A stretch of DNA of 43,246 nucleotides from an uncultured Erysipelotrichaceae bacterium (GCA_902764145.1 CACWUS010000010.1:1-43246); one strand, 5' to 3'. Shown: positions 16,954 through 25,981, numbered from the stretch's first letter. Notes: generated by a model from the sequence alone, not told the origin. Numbers and translations are program-made.

Positions 16954-17547
16954 ATGAAAAAGAGAATTATAATTGTTCTAATAATATTATTAATTTTATT
17001 ATTTCCTATTAAAAATACTTATTTAGATGGTGGAAGTAAAGAATATGTTTCTTTAATATATAAAGTAATTAAATGGAATAGGTTAAATAATAATTATGAA
17101 GGTGGTTATAAAATAGGAACAGAAGTTCATTTATTCCCATTTAATTTTAAAAATATAGATTATTTTGATGATATTGTACCTCAAAGATTAGTACTTATAT
17201 ATAATAATGGTGATATTGAATCGCAAAAATTAGGTTTTACTGGAGAATATAATTGGTGTAATTTATATAATAAATGTGAATACTCTATTCCTTCTATGAT
17301 TAGTGATATTTCTTCGTATATACTGTTTGATACTAAAATAGATGATAAAATATACTATATGAGTCCAGTAAATATTAAAAATATTACTATATATAAAGAC
17401 TCTTTTGAAAATGTATATAGTAATGATATTTTGTTTAATGATGATTATATTTATACACCACATGAAAGTGGAAAGTATCTATATAAAATATATGCTTCTA
17501 ATGAGAAAAGCAATGTAACATATTATTTTGGTATTAATGTTAAATAA
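16954..17547 (+). CDS. Unknown exported or membrane-anchored protein
   Basis: 197 residues. A single N-terminal hydrophobic stretch (~4-22, flanked by KKR) is either an uncleaved anchor or a signal peptide; no lipobox. The segment DGGSKEYVSLIYKVIKWNRL resembles the start of a widespread Firmicutes extracytoplasmic family of unknown function. The rest looks beta-rich, ending YYFGINVK. It has one Cys pair (CNLYNKC). Start: AGGAGG 6 nt upstream of the ATG. Cotranscribed with the upstream gene and closed by a strong terminator before smc. Confidence 0.7.
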   Translation: MKKRIIIVLIILLILLFPIKNTYLDGGSKEYVSLIYKVIKWNRLNNNYEGGYKIGTEVHLFPFNFKNIDYFDDIVPQRLVLIYNNGDIESQKLGFTGEYNWCNLYNKCEYSIPSMISDISSYILFDTKIDDKIYYMSPVNIKNITIYKDSFENVYSNDILFNDDYIYTPHESGKYLYKIYASNEKSNVTYYFGINVK

Positions 17548-17580
17548 AATATTAAAGTTTTCTTTAATATTTTTATTTTT
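17548..17580 (+). terminator. Terminator before smc
   Basis: A perfect 10-bp stem (AATATTAAAG / CTTTAATATT) with loop TTTT and a T-rich tail. Confidence 0.85.
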
Positions 17581-17581
17581 A

Positions 17582-17590
17582 TGTTATAAT
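17582..17590 (+). promoter_or_regulatory. Extended -10 promoter of smc
   Basis: TGtTATAAT (TATAAT at 17585-17590), 25 nt before the ATG. The -35 position falls inside the preceding terminator (CTTTAA), so it is weak. Confidence 0.6.
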
Positions 17591-17615
17591 TAAATAGTTA
17601 AAAGTAGGTGAACTT

Positions 17616-20546
17616 ATGTACATTAAAGAGATTAAAATTCATGGATTTAAAAGTTTTGCAGATAAAATGACAATAGAATTAGATCCAACTTTTACAGGTA
17701 TAGTAGGACCTAATGGAAGTGGTAAAAGTAATATTGTAGATGCGATTAAATGGGTACTTGGAGAACAAAGTATTAAATCTCTTCGTGGAACAAATAATAT
17801 GACTGATGTTATTTTTAATGGTTCATCTTCTAGAAATCCAGCTAATTTTGCAAGTGTAGCTATTGTATTTGATAATAGTGATAAAACATTAAATGTAGAT
17901 TATAATGAAGTTTCTATTAAAAGAATTGTATATAAAACAGGAGAAAACGAATATTATATAAATAATGATAAATGTAGGCTTAAAGATATAACAAATTTAT
18001 TTTTAGATTCTAAAAGTAGTAGGGAATCATTTAATATTATTCCCCAAAATAAAATTGATCAAATACTAAGTGAAAAACCTGAGGATAGAAGAGTAATATT
18101 TGAAGATGCAGCTGGTGTATTAAAATATAAGAAGAGAAAAGAAGAGAGTTTATCAAAATTAAATAAAACTCATGAAAATATAGATAGAATTAATTTAATA
18201 ATTAGTGAGAATTCTGAAAATTTAGGTCCTCTTGAAGAATCTGCTAAAAAAGCTCATGAATATAAAGATGCTTTAAGTGAACTAGAAAGTGTTGAAATAG
18301 CACTTATTGCTAGGGATATAACAGACTATAATAGTGATTTAGAAGTTAAAGAGGCAAGAAAGCAAAAATTAGAGGATGAAATAAGTAAAATTAATACAAA
18401 TTCTCTTACAGATAATACTGAAGTTGAGAAAATTAAAGTTAAAATATTAAATATAGATGAAGAAATTAAAAATACTAGTAATGAAATATTTAAAGTAAAT
18501 GAATCTTTAATGTCATTATCTAATAAAAAAACATTGATGACAGAAAGAAATAAATATGATAAAACTAGTGAAAATATTAAAACAAATTTAATTAATTTAA
18601 GAGATAGAGAAGGATTAATTAAAAATAATATTTCATCAATTGAACTTGATATAAAGAATGCAAATGAAGTAAAAGAAAATTTAAAAGAAAAATTATCTCA
18701 ATTAACAAATGATTATAATAATCTTAATAGAGATACTGAAAAAATTAATTTTGATTTAAATAACAAACGAAAGAATCTTTTAGAAGTTAAAAATAAAATA
18801 GATGTATTAGAAGCTAATATCTCTAGTATGAATAAAATTCCATATAGTGTTAGAAGTATAATAGATAATCCAACATTAAGAGGAATACATAATATACTTG
18901 GTAATATAATTGATACTAAAAACGAATATGTTAGTATGCTTGAAGTAGCGCTTGGTGCTTCTAGTAATAATATTATTGTTAATGATGAATCTTGTGCTAA
19001 AGAAGCAATTGAATATTTAAAAAGAAAAAATTTAGGAAGGGCTACTTTCTTTCCACTTAATGTTATTAAACCTAAAAGTATAGATCCTGAGACTTTAAGA
19101 GAAGCAAGAAGTATGCTTGGATTTATAGGTGTTGCTAGTGACTTAGTTACATATGATTCAAAATATTACAATATTATTATGAATCAACTTGGAAATATTA
19201 TTGTTACTAATGATATAAATAGTGCTATTAATATAAGTAGAAAGATTAATCATAGATATAGAGTAATATCACTTGATGGTGAAATTATCCATGTTGGTGG
19301 TATCATGAGTGGTGGTAGTACTAAAAATAACAATTCTTATATTAGTGATAAATATGAACTAGATAAATTAAAAGTAAGTATTGATAATATAAATAATGAA
19401 ATAAAAGAATTAGAAATAAAGTACAATAATTCTAATAATGAATTAACTACAATAAAAGATAATATTTATAATACAAACATTGAATTAATTAAAAATGAAG
19501 AAATAATTAATAATAAACAGTCAATTTTAAATAACACTAAAAATGATTTAGAACTAGTTACAAATGAAATTAAAAATCTTAGTGATAATTCTCTTGATAA
19601 AGAATTAGAACAGGTTATTAATGAATACTATAGTCATGAACAAAAGAAGATTGAATTAGAACATAAGTTAGAAATATTAAATAATGAAAAACTAGATTTA
19701 AATTCTACCTTAAATGAGCTTGAGACTTCAATAAAGAAAATGAATAGCGAATATAATTCTATGACAAGCGAATTAAATAGCTTAGAAATTAGTATTACTA
19801 AATTAAATATGAATTTAGATAACTTATTAAATAGATTATCAGAAGACTATAGTTTAGGTTATGAAAGGGCTAAGAAAGAATATATTCTTGAAATTGATGA
19901 GAATATTGCTCGTGAAAAAGTTAATACATTAAGAAGAAAGATTAAATCTCTTGGAGAAGTTAATTTGGGCTCTATTGATGAATATGAAAGAATATCTAAA
20001 AGAGTTAATTTCCTTACTAAACAAAGAGAGGATTTAGAAAATAGTGAAAAAGACCTTCTTAATATAATTGACGATATGGATAGTGTAATGGAAGAAAAAT
20101 TTGCTAGTACATTTAAGAGTATTAACGAAGAATTTTCTAAAGTATTTAAGACTTTATTTAAAGGTGGAAATGCTCATTTAGAACTAACTGACCCAGATAA
20201 TATTCTTGAAACTGGCATTGATATTATTGCTATTCCACCTGGTAAAAATGAAAAACCATTAAGTTTACTATCTGGTGGTGAAAGAACAATGACTGCAATT
20301 AGTTTGTTATTTTCAATAATGAATTTAGAGCGTGTGCCATTTGTAATTTTAGATGAAGTTGAAAGCGCTCTTGATGAAAATAATGCAACTATATTTGGTG
20401 AATATTTAGATCATTATAAAAACAAAACACAATTATTAATTATTACACATAAAAAGAAAACTATGGAATACTTAGATAAACTTTATGGTATTACAATGCA
20501 AGAGAGTGGAGTAAGTAAAATAGTTAGTGTAAAATTAGAAAATTAA
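17616..20546 (+). CDS. smc: Chromosome segregation ATPase SMC, short form
   Basis: 976 residues against ~1180 in Bacillus. The head is complete: Walker A GPNGSGKSN (~32-40), Q-loop region, signature LSGGERT near residue 884, Walker B PFVILDEVESALDE. The hinge spans ~405-560 (NPTLRGIHNILGNI, LGRATFFPLN, GGIMSGGSTK). The difference in length lies in the two coiled-coil arms, rich in N, K, E and I. SMC with ScpAB compacts and loads the chromosome. Start after AGGTGAACTT. Single-gene transcript with its own promoter and terminator. ftsY, which follows smc in Bacillus, is not present here. Confidence 0.96.
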   Translation: MYIKEIKIHGFKSFADKMTIELDPTFTGIVGPNGSGKSNIVDAIKWVLGEQSIKSLRGTNNMTDVIFNGSSSRNPANFASVAIVFDNSDKTLNVDYNEVSIKRIVYKTGENEYYINNDKCRLKDITNLFLDSKSSRESFNIIPQNKIDQILSEKPEDRRVIFEDAAGVLKYKKRKEESLSKLNKTHENIDRINLIISENSENLGPLEESAKKAHEYKDALSELESVEIALIARDITDYNSDLEVKEARKQKLEDEISKINTNSLTDNTEVEKIKVKILNIDEEIKNTSNEIFKVNESLMSLSNKKTLMTERNKYDKTSENIKTNLINLRDREGLIKNNISSIELDIKNANEVKENLKEKLSQLTNDYNNLNRDTEKINFDLNNKRKNLLEVKNKIDVLEANISSMNKIPYSVRSIIDNPTLRGIHNILGNIIDTKNEYVSMLEVALGASSNNIIVNDESCAKEAIEYLKRKNLGRATFFPLNVIKPKSIDPETLREARSMLGFIGVASDLVTYDSKYYNIIMNQLGNIIVTNDINSAINISRKINHRYRVISLDGEIIHVGGIMSGGSTKNNNSYISDKYELDKLKVSIDNINNEIKELEIKYNNSNNELTTIKDNIYNTNIELIKNEEIINNKQSILNNTKNDLELVTNEIKNLSDNSLDKELEQVINEYYSHEQKKIELEHKLEILNNEKLDLNSTLNELETSIKKMNSEYNSMTSELNSLEISITKLNMNLDNLLNRLSEDYSLGYERAKKEYILEIDENIAREKVNTLRRKIKSLGEVNLGSIDEYERISKRVNFLTKQREDLENSEKDLLNIIDDMDSVMEEKFASTFKSINEEFSKVFKTLFKGGNAHLELTDPDNILETGIDIIAIPPGKNEKPLSLLSGGERTMTAISLLFSIMNLERVPFVILDEVESALDENNATIFGEYLDHYKNKTQLLIITHKKKTMEYLDKLYGITMQESGVSKIVSVKLEN

Positions 20547-20566
20547 AAAAGCCTTTTGGCTTTTTT
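20545..20566. terminator. Bidirectional terminator after smc
   Basis: Nine-bp stem AAAAAAGCC / GGCTTTTTT with loop TTTT. The convergent gene's stop is at its edge. Confidence 0.88.
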
Positions 20567-21072
20567 TATTCTATCTTTGGAAGAGAATCAATTATTGTAC
20601 TTTTGACATTTATTTTTATTTGATATTTATTTGATACCTTAATATTTACTCCATCTTTTGCATCTGTACTCATAAAATTAAATAAATTATATTTTTCAAA
20701 TAAAGTTTTCTTTTTAGTATTAATTCTATATACAGCATCAATAATACCCTTAGCAACCAATTGTCCAGTATCATCATTTGTATCAAATTCGTTTTCTATA
20801 TAAATATAATCTCCCTCTTTTAAATATTTATATTCATATTTTTTATCTTTATTTTTAATAATTATTTTATCTTTGTCATATGTAGAGTTAAAATTACCAT
20901 CTCTTATTATATAATCTACTCTCATAAATTCTTCAGATATTGGAAGTAGGTAATATCTAATACTACCATATGTACCATGACCATTATAAAATGCATTTTT
21001 TCCAATTTGTCCCATAGCAAAAAGAATTACACATAATAGAAACCAAATAAAACCTTTCTTACCATTACTCAT
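20566..21072 (-). CDS. Unknown single-pass membrane protein
   Basis: 168 residues. One hydrophobic helix at ~8-24 (GFIWFLLCVILFAMGQIG) behind KK, then an outside domain, probably beta-rich and lysine-rich, ending NIKVSNKYQIKINVK. No family recognised, no lipobox, no Cys outside the helix. AGGAG lies 7 nt before the ATG. It is downstream of def but a terminator-like hairpin separates them, so it may have its own promoter. Confidence 0.6.
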   Translation of the reverse strand: MSNGKKGFIWFLLCVILFAMGQIGKNAFYNGHGTYGSIRYYLLPISEEFMRVDYIIRDGNFNSTYDKDKIIIKNKDKKYEYKYLKEGDYIYIENEFDTNDDTGQLVAKGIIDAVYRINTKKKTLFEKYNLFNFMSTDAKDGVNIKVSNKYQIKINVKSTIIDSLPKIE

Positions 21073-21113
21073 ATTCTTTTCTCCTATATAATTATAAAAT
21101 AAAGCAATAAAAA

Positions 21114-21140
21114 AGTAAACTTATTAAAAATAAATTTACT
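21114..21140 (-). terminator. Terminator after def
   Basis: On the minus strand, AGTAAAT-TTATT / AATAA-GTTTACT pair almost completely (one wobble) and are followed by TTTTTATT. Confidence 0.7.
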
Positions 21141-21690
21141 ATATACTTCTCATTTTATCTTGGTCTTTAAACGGATTCTTTTTATCTATTCTATCTGGAA
21201 ATAATATCCCATTTAGGTGATCAATTTCATGCTGAAATGCAACAGCCATTTCTTCTCTTATTCTAACAGTTTTTTTATTTCCATATTCATCATAATATTC
21301 GACAGTTACTCTTGCGTATCTTGGGACAATTCCTTCTACATATCTATTTATACTTAAACATCCTTCTCCTTCTTCTACATATATTAATTCTTCAGAGTTA
21401 GATATTATTTTAGGATTAACAACCTTAAATTCATCAAATGTACCATCTTCTTTTTTATATGATATAACAAAGAATCTTTTTAATACTCCAAGTTGAACAG
21501 CAGAAAGCCCCATACCAGCTCTAATATCATTTTTAGATGCATAGTCTTCATCTTGACTAAGTCTTAAATACATTACCATGTTATTCATAAGTAAAACATC
21601 TTTTTCATCCATTGGAAAAGTTACTTCTTTACTTACTTGTCTTAAAGTTTTTGATTTTTTTTCATCTAATATATCACACTGCTTAAACAT
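21139..21690 (-). CDS. def: Peptide deformylase
   Basis: 183 residues from the chosen start. Removes the formyl group from nascent proteins with a metal held by C111 (EGCLS) and H154/H158 (QHEIDHLNG). Motif 1 is GMGLSAVQLG (59-68), a mild variant of GxGLAAxQ. The insertion (SQDEDYASKNDIRAG) and length are typical of the type 2 enzymes of Gram-positives. The frame runs six codons further up to ATG 21708, but AGGAG lies within those codons, 10 nt before ATG 21690. A TTGAAA-18-TAAAAT promoter lies upstream, divergent from the next gene. Confidence 0.95.
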   Translation of the reverse strand: MFKQCDILDEKKSKTLRQVSKEVTFPMDEKDVLLMNNMVMYLRLSQDEDYASKNDIRAGMGLSAVQLGVLKRFFVISYKKEDGTFDEFKVVNPKIISNSEELIYVEEGEGCLSINRYVEGIVPRYARVTVEYYDEYGNKKTVRIREEMAVAFQHEIDHLNGILFPDRIDKKNPFKDQDKMRSI

Positions 21691-21713
21691 ATCTTTTTTT
21701 CTCCTCATGATTC

Positions 21714-21743
21714 ATTTTATCAAAAAAAGGTAATTATTTCAAA
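21714..21743 (-). promoter_or_regulatory. Promoter of def
   Basis: Minus strand TTGAAA (21738-21743), 18-nt spacer, TAAAAT (21714-21719). Confidence 0.5.
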
Positions 21744-21749
21744 TTTTAT

Positions 21750-21778
21750 TGAAAAAAAGCACTAATAATTATATAATT
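21750..21778 (+). promoter_or_regulatory. Promoter of exported-protein/cvpA/trxA operon
   Basis: TTGAAA (21750-21755), 17-nt spacer, TATAAT (21773-21778). The -35 elements of the two divergent genes are only 6 nt apart. Confidence 0.7.
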
Positions 21779-21805
21779 AATCTAGGTAAGATAGGAGTAA
21801 AATAG

Positions 21806-23281
21806 ATGAATAGATATAAATTTGGTATTATATTTGCTGTTCTTGGAATTATATTTTCATCATTATTAATGATAATATCTACGTATGCTTACTTTACTGT
21901 ACCAGTAGAAGGTGAAAGTAAAGATATAGCGCTTATGACATTTAATGATAATACTGATATAATTTTTGAAGATACTAGTAATGTTTCTATTGTTAACTTC
22001 TATACTGGAGAAGAAATAACTAAAACTTTTACTGTTACTAATACAAGTAAATATCCTTTATATTATGATATTTTATTAAATAATGTTGTTAATAATTTTG
22101 AAGATCCAAGTGATTTAGTATATGAAATTTCATCTAATAATAAAGGTGCATACAGAAATCAAAGTATAATGCCTAAAGAAAATGAAATAATTGCTTCTTA
22201 TATTAGAATTGAGCCTCAAGTTACTCAAACTTATAATATGAAAATAAAATTTTTAGAAACAAATAAAGATCAAACTTCTAATATGAATAAAACATTTTCA
22301 TCAAATATAAAATTAGTACCTTCAAAAGGCCTTAATGTTGGTGAGAATGTATATAAAAATAAAACTTTATTAGAAATGATAATTAAATCTAGTATATCTT
22401 CTTTTGACCAAATTAATTTTAGTAATGAAGAAATAGTAGATGGAGTTTATTATACTAATTCAAGTAATGATGGTATAACAACATATTTTTATAGAGGATC
22501 AAATGAACTTAATAATAATGTTTTAATTGATAATATCTGTTATAAAATTCTCAGAACTACAGAAAATAGTAATATTAGATTAATATATAATGGAGTATAT
22601 AACAATGGGGTTTGTGAAAAACCGATTTTAGAAGATAAAACTTCATTCAATTTAAAATCTGATTATAATGCATATGTTGGATATATGTATGGTGATGCTA
22701 ATAGTTCTAGTTATAAAAATGAACATAATAATTATAATTCTAGTAGAATTAAAAAACTATTAGAAAAATGGTATGATAATAATCTTAAAAATAATAATTT
22801 AATAGTTGATGATACAATTTATTGTAGTAATAGAGAAACTAGCGAATTTTTATTAAAAGGCGTTTTATATGGCACTAAAGGGTACTCAAATAATAATACT
22901 GGATATATTTCATCAAATAATGAAAATTATACTTATTATTGTCACAATCTAAATGATAGATTATCTAAAAATTATAATGGTTCAATGAAAGTATTAAATG
23001 AATCAATTGGTCTTATAACACTTGATGAAATTATGTATGCTGGATTTATACAAAATAAACAAAATATAAATAATTATTTATATACGACAGATGATTATTG
23101 GACAATGTCTCCTGCATATTACAATGGGTTTAATGCATATAATTTTAGTGTAATTAATGGTAAAATCAATAAAAATAACGTTACTGATGAACTAGGTATT
23201 AGACCAGTAATAACTATTAGTAAAAATGCAATTATTAAAAGTGGGGATGGAAGTGTAACTTCTCCTTACATACTAGAATAG
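21806..23281 (+). CDS. Exported protein: TasA/camelysin-like N-terminus, DUF6273-like C-terminus
   Basis: 491 residues. A hydrophobic N-terminus (~6-28) ends in STYAYFTV, the pattern of signal peptides in TasA/CalY-type proteins. Residues ~45-170 look like the beta-sandwich of that group (TKTFTVTNTSKYPLYYDI). The C-terminal ~250 residues resemble DUF6273: ICYKILRTTENSNIRLIYNG, then WTMSPAYYNGFNAYNFSVING and ELGIRPVITI. Four to five Cys in the C-part could pair. No sortase signal. SipW-type cleavage and a fibre role are inference. AGGAG precedes the ATG by ~8 nt. It lies 8 nt before cvpA. Confidence 0.7.
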   Translation: MNRYKFGIIFAVLGIIFSSLLMIISTYAYFTVPVEGESKDIALMTFNDNTDIIFEDTSNVSIVNFYTGEEITKTFTVTNTSKYPLYYDILLNNVVNNFEDPSDLVYEISSNNKGAYRNQSIMPKENEIIASYIRIEPQVTQTYNMKIKFLETNKDQTSNMNKTFSSNIKLVPSKGLNVGENVYKNKTLLEMIIKSSISSFDQINFSNEEIVDGVYYTNSSNDGITTYFYRGSNELNNNVLIDNICYKILRTTENSNIRLIYNGVYNNGVCEKPILEDKTSFNLKSDYNAYVGYMYGDANSSSYKNEHNNYNSSRIKKLLEKWYDNNLKNNNLIVDDTIYCSNRETSEFLLKGVLYGTKGYSNNNTGYISSNNENYTYYCHNLNDRLSKNYNGSMKVLNESIGLITLDEIMYAGFIQNKQNINNYLYTTDDYWTMSPAYYNGFNAYNFSVINGKINKNNVTDELGIRPVITISKNAIIKSGDGSVTSPYILE

Positions 23282-23289
23282 GAGGAATT

Positions 23290-23958
23290 ATGAATATATT
23301 AGATGCAGTAATTATTATATTCTTAATAATTGGTGTTTTGGCTGGATTTAGAAGGGGTTTTATTAAACAAACTGTTCTTTTAGTTGGCTTAGTAATAACA
23401 CTTGTTCTTTCATTTAATTTAAGAGTGCCAATTTCAACTTTTTTATATAAACATTTACCATTTTTTAGTTTTACTGGTATATTTAAAGATGTAAGTGTTT
23501 TAAATATATTATTATATGAGTTAATTGCTTTTTTAGTAGTTTTTTCAATTTTGTATTTAATACTTAGAATTGTTTTAAAAATTACAGGTTTAATAGAAGG
23601 TATATTAAAAGCCACTATTATTCTTGGATTTTTTTCTAAAATAGCTGGTGGAATAGTTGGGTTTATTGAGGGATATATTATTACATTTGTACTTTTATTT
23701 GTATTCTCTCAACCATTTATGAAAGTAACTGGTATTGAAGATTCTAAATTGTCTAATACAATACTTAATAATACTCCAATTATGAGTGAATCTATTAGTA
23801 ATATTAAAACTGTAATAGATGAAGTAGAAGAATTATCACAAACATATAAAAACAATAATAAAGAATTTAATAATAAAGCTATAGAAGTATTTTTAAAATA
23901 TAACATAGTTAGTGAAGAGAATATTGAATATTTAAGGGAAAAGGGGAAAATTAAATAA
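23290..23958 (+). CDS. CvpA family membrane protein
   Basis: 222 residues. The N-terminus MNILDAVIIIFLIIGVLAGFRRGFIKQ is the typical CvpA start (D in helix 1, G-x-x-x-G-F). Four hydrophobic helices (~5-20, 26-45, 70-95, 105-140), then a soluble tail. The Escherichia coli relative supports colicin V production and bile resistance; in Firmicutes (YshB) the role is unclear. Start after AGGAGG. Its stop overlaps trxA by one base. Confidence 0.88.
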   Translation: MNILDAVIIIFLIIGVLAGFRRGFIKQTVLLVGLVITLVLSFNLRVPISTFLYKHLPFFSFTGIFKDVSVLNILLYELIAFLVVFSILYLILRIVLKITGLIEGILKATIILGFFSKIAGGIVGFIEGYIITFVLLFVFSQPFMKVTGIEDSKLSNTILNNTPIMSESISNIKTVIDEVEELSQTYKNNNKEFNNKAIEVFLKYNIVSEENIEYLREKGKIK

Positions 23959-24248
23959 TGATATATCCTAGTAAAGATGATATTGAAGATTTAATTAAAG
24001 AAGGTACATATCTTGTTGATTTTTATGCTGATTGGTGTGGACCATGTAAAATGATGGAACCTATTTTGGAAGATATTAGTAGTGATATTAATATTATTAA
24101 AGTTAATACTGATGAAATGCCTAAAACAACATTTAAATACCGTATAATGAGTATTCCAACACTAATTATTTTTAGAGATGGAAATATAATAAATGAATTA
24201 GTAGGCGTACATACAAAAGATGAAATATTAGAAAATATAAGAGGTTAA
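23958..24248 (+). CDS. trxA: Thioredoxin
   Basis: 96 residues, near the usual 104. Active site WCGPCK (C27, C30), cis-Pro segment SIPTLIIF and the preceding DFYAD strand are all present. Cytosolic disulfide reductant. The ATG overlaps the cvpA stop (TAATG), with GGGG nearby as Shine-Dalgarno. In Bacillus cvpA (yshB) also lies upstream of trxA, separated by polX and mutSB, which are missing here. Confidence 0.95.
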   Translation: MIYPSKDDIEDLIKEGTYLVDFYADWCGPCKMMEPILEDISSDINIIKVNTDEMPKTTFKYRIMSIPTLIIFRDGNIINELVGVHTKDEILENIRG

Positions 24249-24266
24249 AATTTAACCTCTTTTTTT
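24239..24266. terminator. Bidirectional terminator after trxA
   Basis: An 11-bp perfect inverted repeat (AAGAGGTTAAA / TTTAACCTCTT) one base apart, with a T-run. It holds the stop codons of both convergent genes. Confidence 0.85.
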
Positions 24267-25028
24267 AATTAATAATAAATTATCACTTAATTCACTTTTT
24301 GTTAAATATAATCCATATTTAATTCTATCATCATAACTATATAAAGATAATATTTGTTCTTTTAAATACTCACTCTCATATCTTTTACCATTTAATAATT
24401 CTAAATATTTAATAGTAGGACTATCATATATATCATAGTTTTCCATTCTTTTCATCATTAATTGTCTAAATAATAAATCTAATAGTTTATTTACTTCATT
24501 ATTTAAGCTACTAATCATTAATAATATTTTTTCTCTTGAATTAATATTTGCTAGTCTTTCTAGTATAGATAAATTATATAATTCGCAATTATCTTTTATT
24601 CTATAATTATTTTTAGTAGATATAGAAATCAGTTTATGTTCTAAGCTTTCACTTTGTGATTCATAATCTTTATGTTGTAATGCATGTTCAAATTCATGGA
24701 AAATTGTTTCTAATATAAATAAATTTTTATAAACGTATGTTTCAAATTTAGATAGTTTATATTGATAATAAATAGTTGTAGAATAATAGCCTTTTTTTAT
24801 ATAATTTATTATTCTTTTATAATATATTGTTAATGTCTTACTGTTCCACATATAAAAACCTAATCTAACTCTATCAAAACTAAAATTAAAATCATTTTTA
24901 ATTTGATAATTAATATTTTGAAGATTATATTCATTAATTAATATATTAATTATTTTATTTAAAGCATGTTCATCAAGTAATTTACTTTCTTTAGAATAGT
25001 TAATTATTATTTCTAGTATTTTTTTCAT
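24252..25028 (-). CDS. HExxH protein, second of a tandem paralogous pair
   Basis: 258 residues, soluble. HEFEH (111-115) is a zincin motif, and ERLAN (157-161) lies where its partner has ERLAD, so the gluzincin ExxxD is altered here to ExxxN. Shared with the upstream gene: LFI-HE-EHA-Q, LERLAN/D, NYDxxxSPTxxxxxxxxG near the C-terminus, and similar start MKxILxI. The ATG has GGGG 6 nt upstream and lies 29 nt inside the upstream gene. Function unknown. Intracellular peptidase is inferred. Confidence 0.65.
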   Translation of the reverse strand: MKKILEIIINYSKESKLLDEHALNKIINILINEYNLQNINYQIKNDFNFSFDRVRLGFYMWNSKTLTIYYKRIINYIKKGYYSTTIYYQYKLSKFETYVYKNLFILETIFHEFEHALQHKDYESQSESLEHKLISISTKNNYRIKDNCELYNLSILERLANINSREKILLMISSLNNEVNKLLDLLFRQLMMKRMENYDIYDSPTIKYLELLNGKRYESEYLKEQILSLYSYDDRIKYGLYLTKSELSDNLLLIKKRG

Positions 25029-25905
25029 TTTTTACCCCTTTTGGAAGTAATAGTTTTCTTTTAGAATAAAATTCTTTTCCTGTTATTGGCATTCCTAAAT
25101 CAAGTCTTTTATCTAGAGATAAATCTCCCATATCACTATAGTCAAAACTATTTGGACCATAAATATTATTAAAAAATTCAACAGTAGGGCTAACTTTAGA
25201 ATTATCGTAGTTTTGTAGTCTTCTATCTAATAGTAAGTTTTCTTGTAATAAATATAAACTTTTAATTTCATTTTTAATTTCTTCAATCATTTTTAAAATT
25301 TTAGATAGTGCATTTACATCAGCTAGTCTTTCTAAATATGATATTTCATAGTTACTTATATATAATTTGTAATCATAATGATATGCAAATTTATATCTTA
25401 TAAAATCGAGTATATTCATATCATATACACCATCTATTACATTGTATTTTTCATCACTTAATACTTCTTCACCCAAAAATGTTAAATAGTCATTTTCTAG
25501 ATTTATAAGTCTATTTTCAAATGTATTTATTTCTTTAGATACAGTTATTTGTTCTTGAATTGCGTGTTCTATTTCATGCATTATGATAAATAAAATAAAT
25601 AGATTTATTCTAAATATTGTTTCATAAATTGAAAGACTATTTTCTATTTCAAATTCACTCTTATAGTTTAAACCTGCTACTAAACACATAATTCTACTAT
25701 AATAAATATATATTTTATCATTTAGATAATGTCCAAGTGTTACTTTATTGAATATTAATTCAGCTCTATCTATTACATGTATTTCATTTATTACTTCAAT
25801 ATTATTAATATTTATTAGTATTTCTACTATTTTTAAAACTTCTTCTTTACTCAAAGGCATTCTTTTTTTGCTAGCTTCATATACTATATCTAATATTTCT
25901 TTCAT
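25000..25905 (-). CDS. HExxH protein, first of a tandem paralogous pair
   Basis: 301 residues, no signal peptide. HEIEH (110-114) within a hydrophobic helix (LFILFIIMHEIEHAIQ) and ERLAD (192-196) make a full HExxH...ExxxD gluzincin-type set. The C-terminal NYDNSKVSPTVEFFNNIYG is shared with its neighbour. No named family recognised. AGGGGGATAAC before the ATG is a good Shine-Dalgarno. A TTGACT-17-TAGAAT promoter precedes it, divergent from queA. Related in motifs, though not clearly in sequence, to 12188-13402. Confidence 0.68.
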   Translation of the reverse strand: MKEILDIVYEASKKRMPLSKEEVLKIVEILININNIEVINEIHVIDRAELIFNKVTLGHYLNDKIYIYYSRIMCLVAGLNYKSEFEIENSLSIYETIFRINLFILFIIMHEIEHAIQEQITVSKEINTFENRLINLENDYLTFLGEEVLSDEKYNVIDGVYDMNILDFIRYKFAYHYDYKLYISNYEISYLERLADVNALSKILKMIEEIKNEIKSLYLLQENLLLDRRLQNYDNSKVSPTVEFFNNIYGPNSFDYSDMGDLSLDKRLDLGMPITGKEFYSKRKLLLPKGVKNEKNTRNNN

Positions 25906-25930
25906 GTTATCCCCCTATAAAGTAATTGTT

Positions 25931-25959
25931 ATTCTAACAAAAATGCTTTTATTAGTCAA
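25931..25959 (-). promoter_or_regulatory. Promoter of HExxH gene pair
   Basis: Minus strand TTGACT (25954-25959), 17-nt spacer, TAGAAT (25931-25936) with TGt before it. Confidence 0.75.
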
Positions 25960-25966
25960 TTAAATA

Positions 25967-25975
25967 TGTTATAAT
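25967..25975 (+). promoter_or_regulatory. Extended -10 promoter of queA
   Basis: TGtTATAAT (TATAAT at 25970-25975). The predicted transcript start is near 25982, leaving a ~42-nt leader. Confidence 0.65.
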
Positions 25976-25981
25976 CACATA

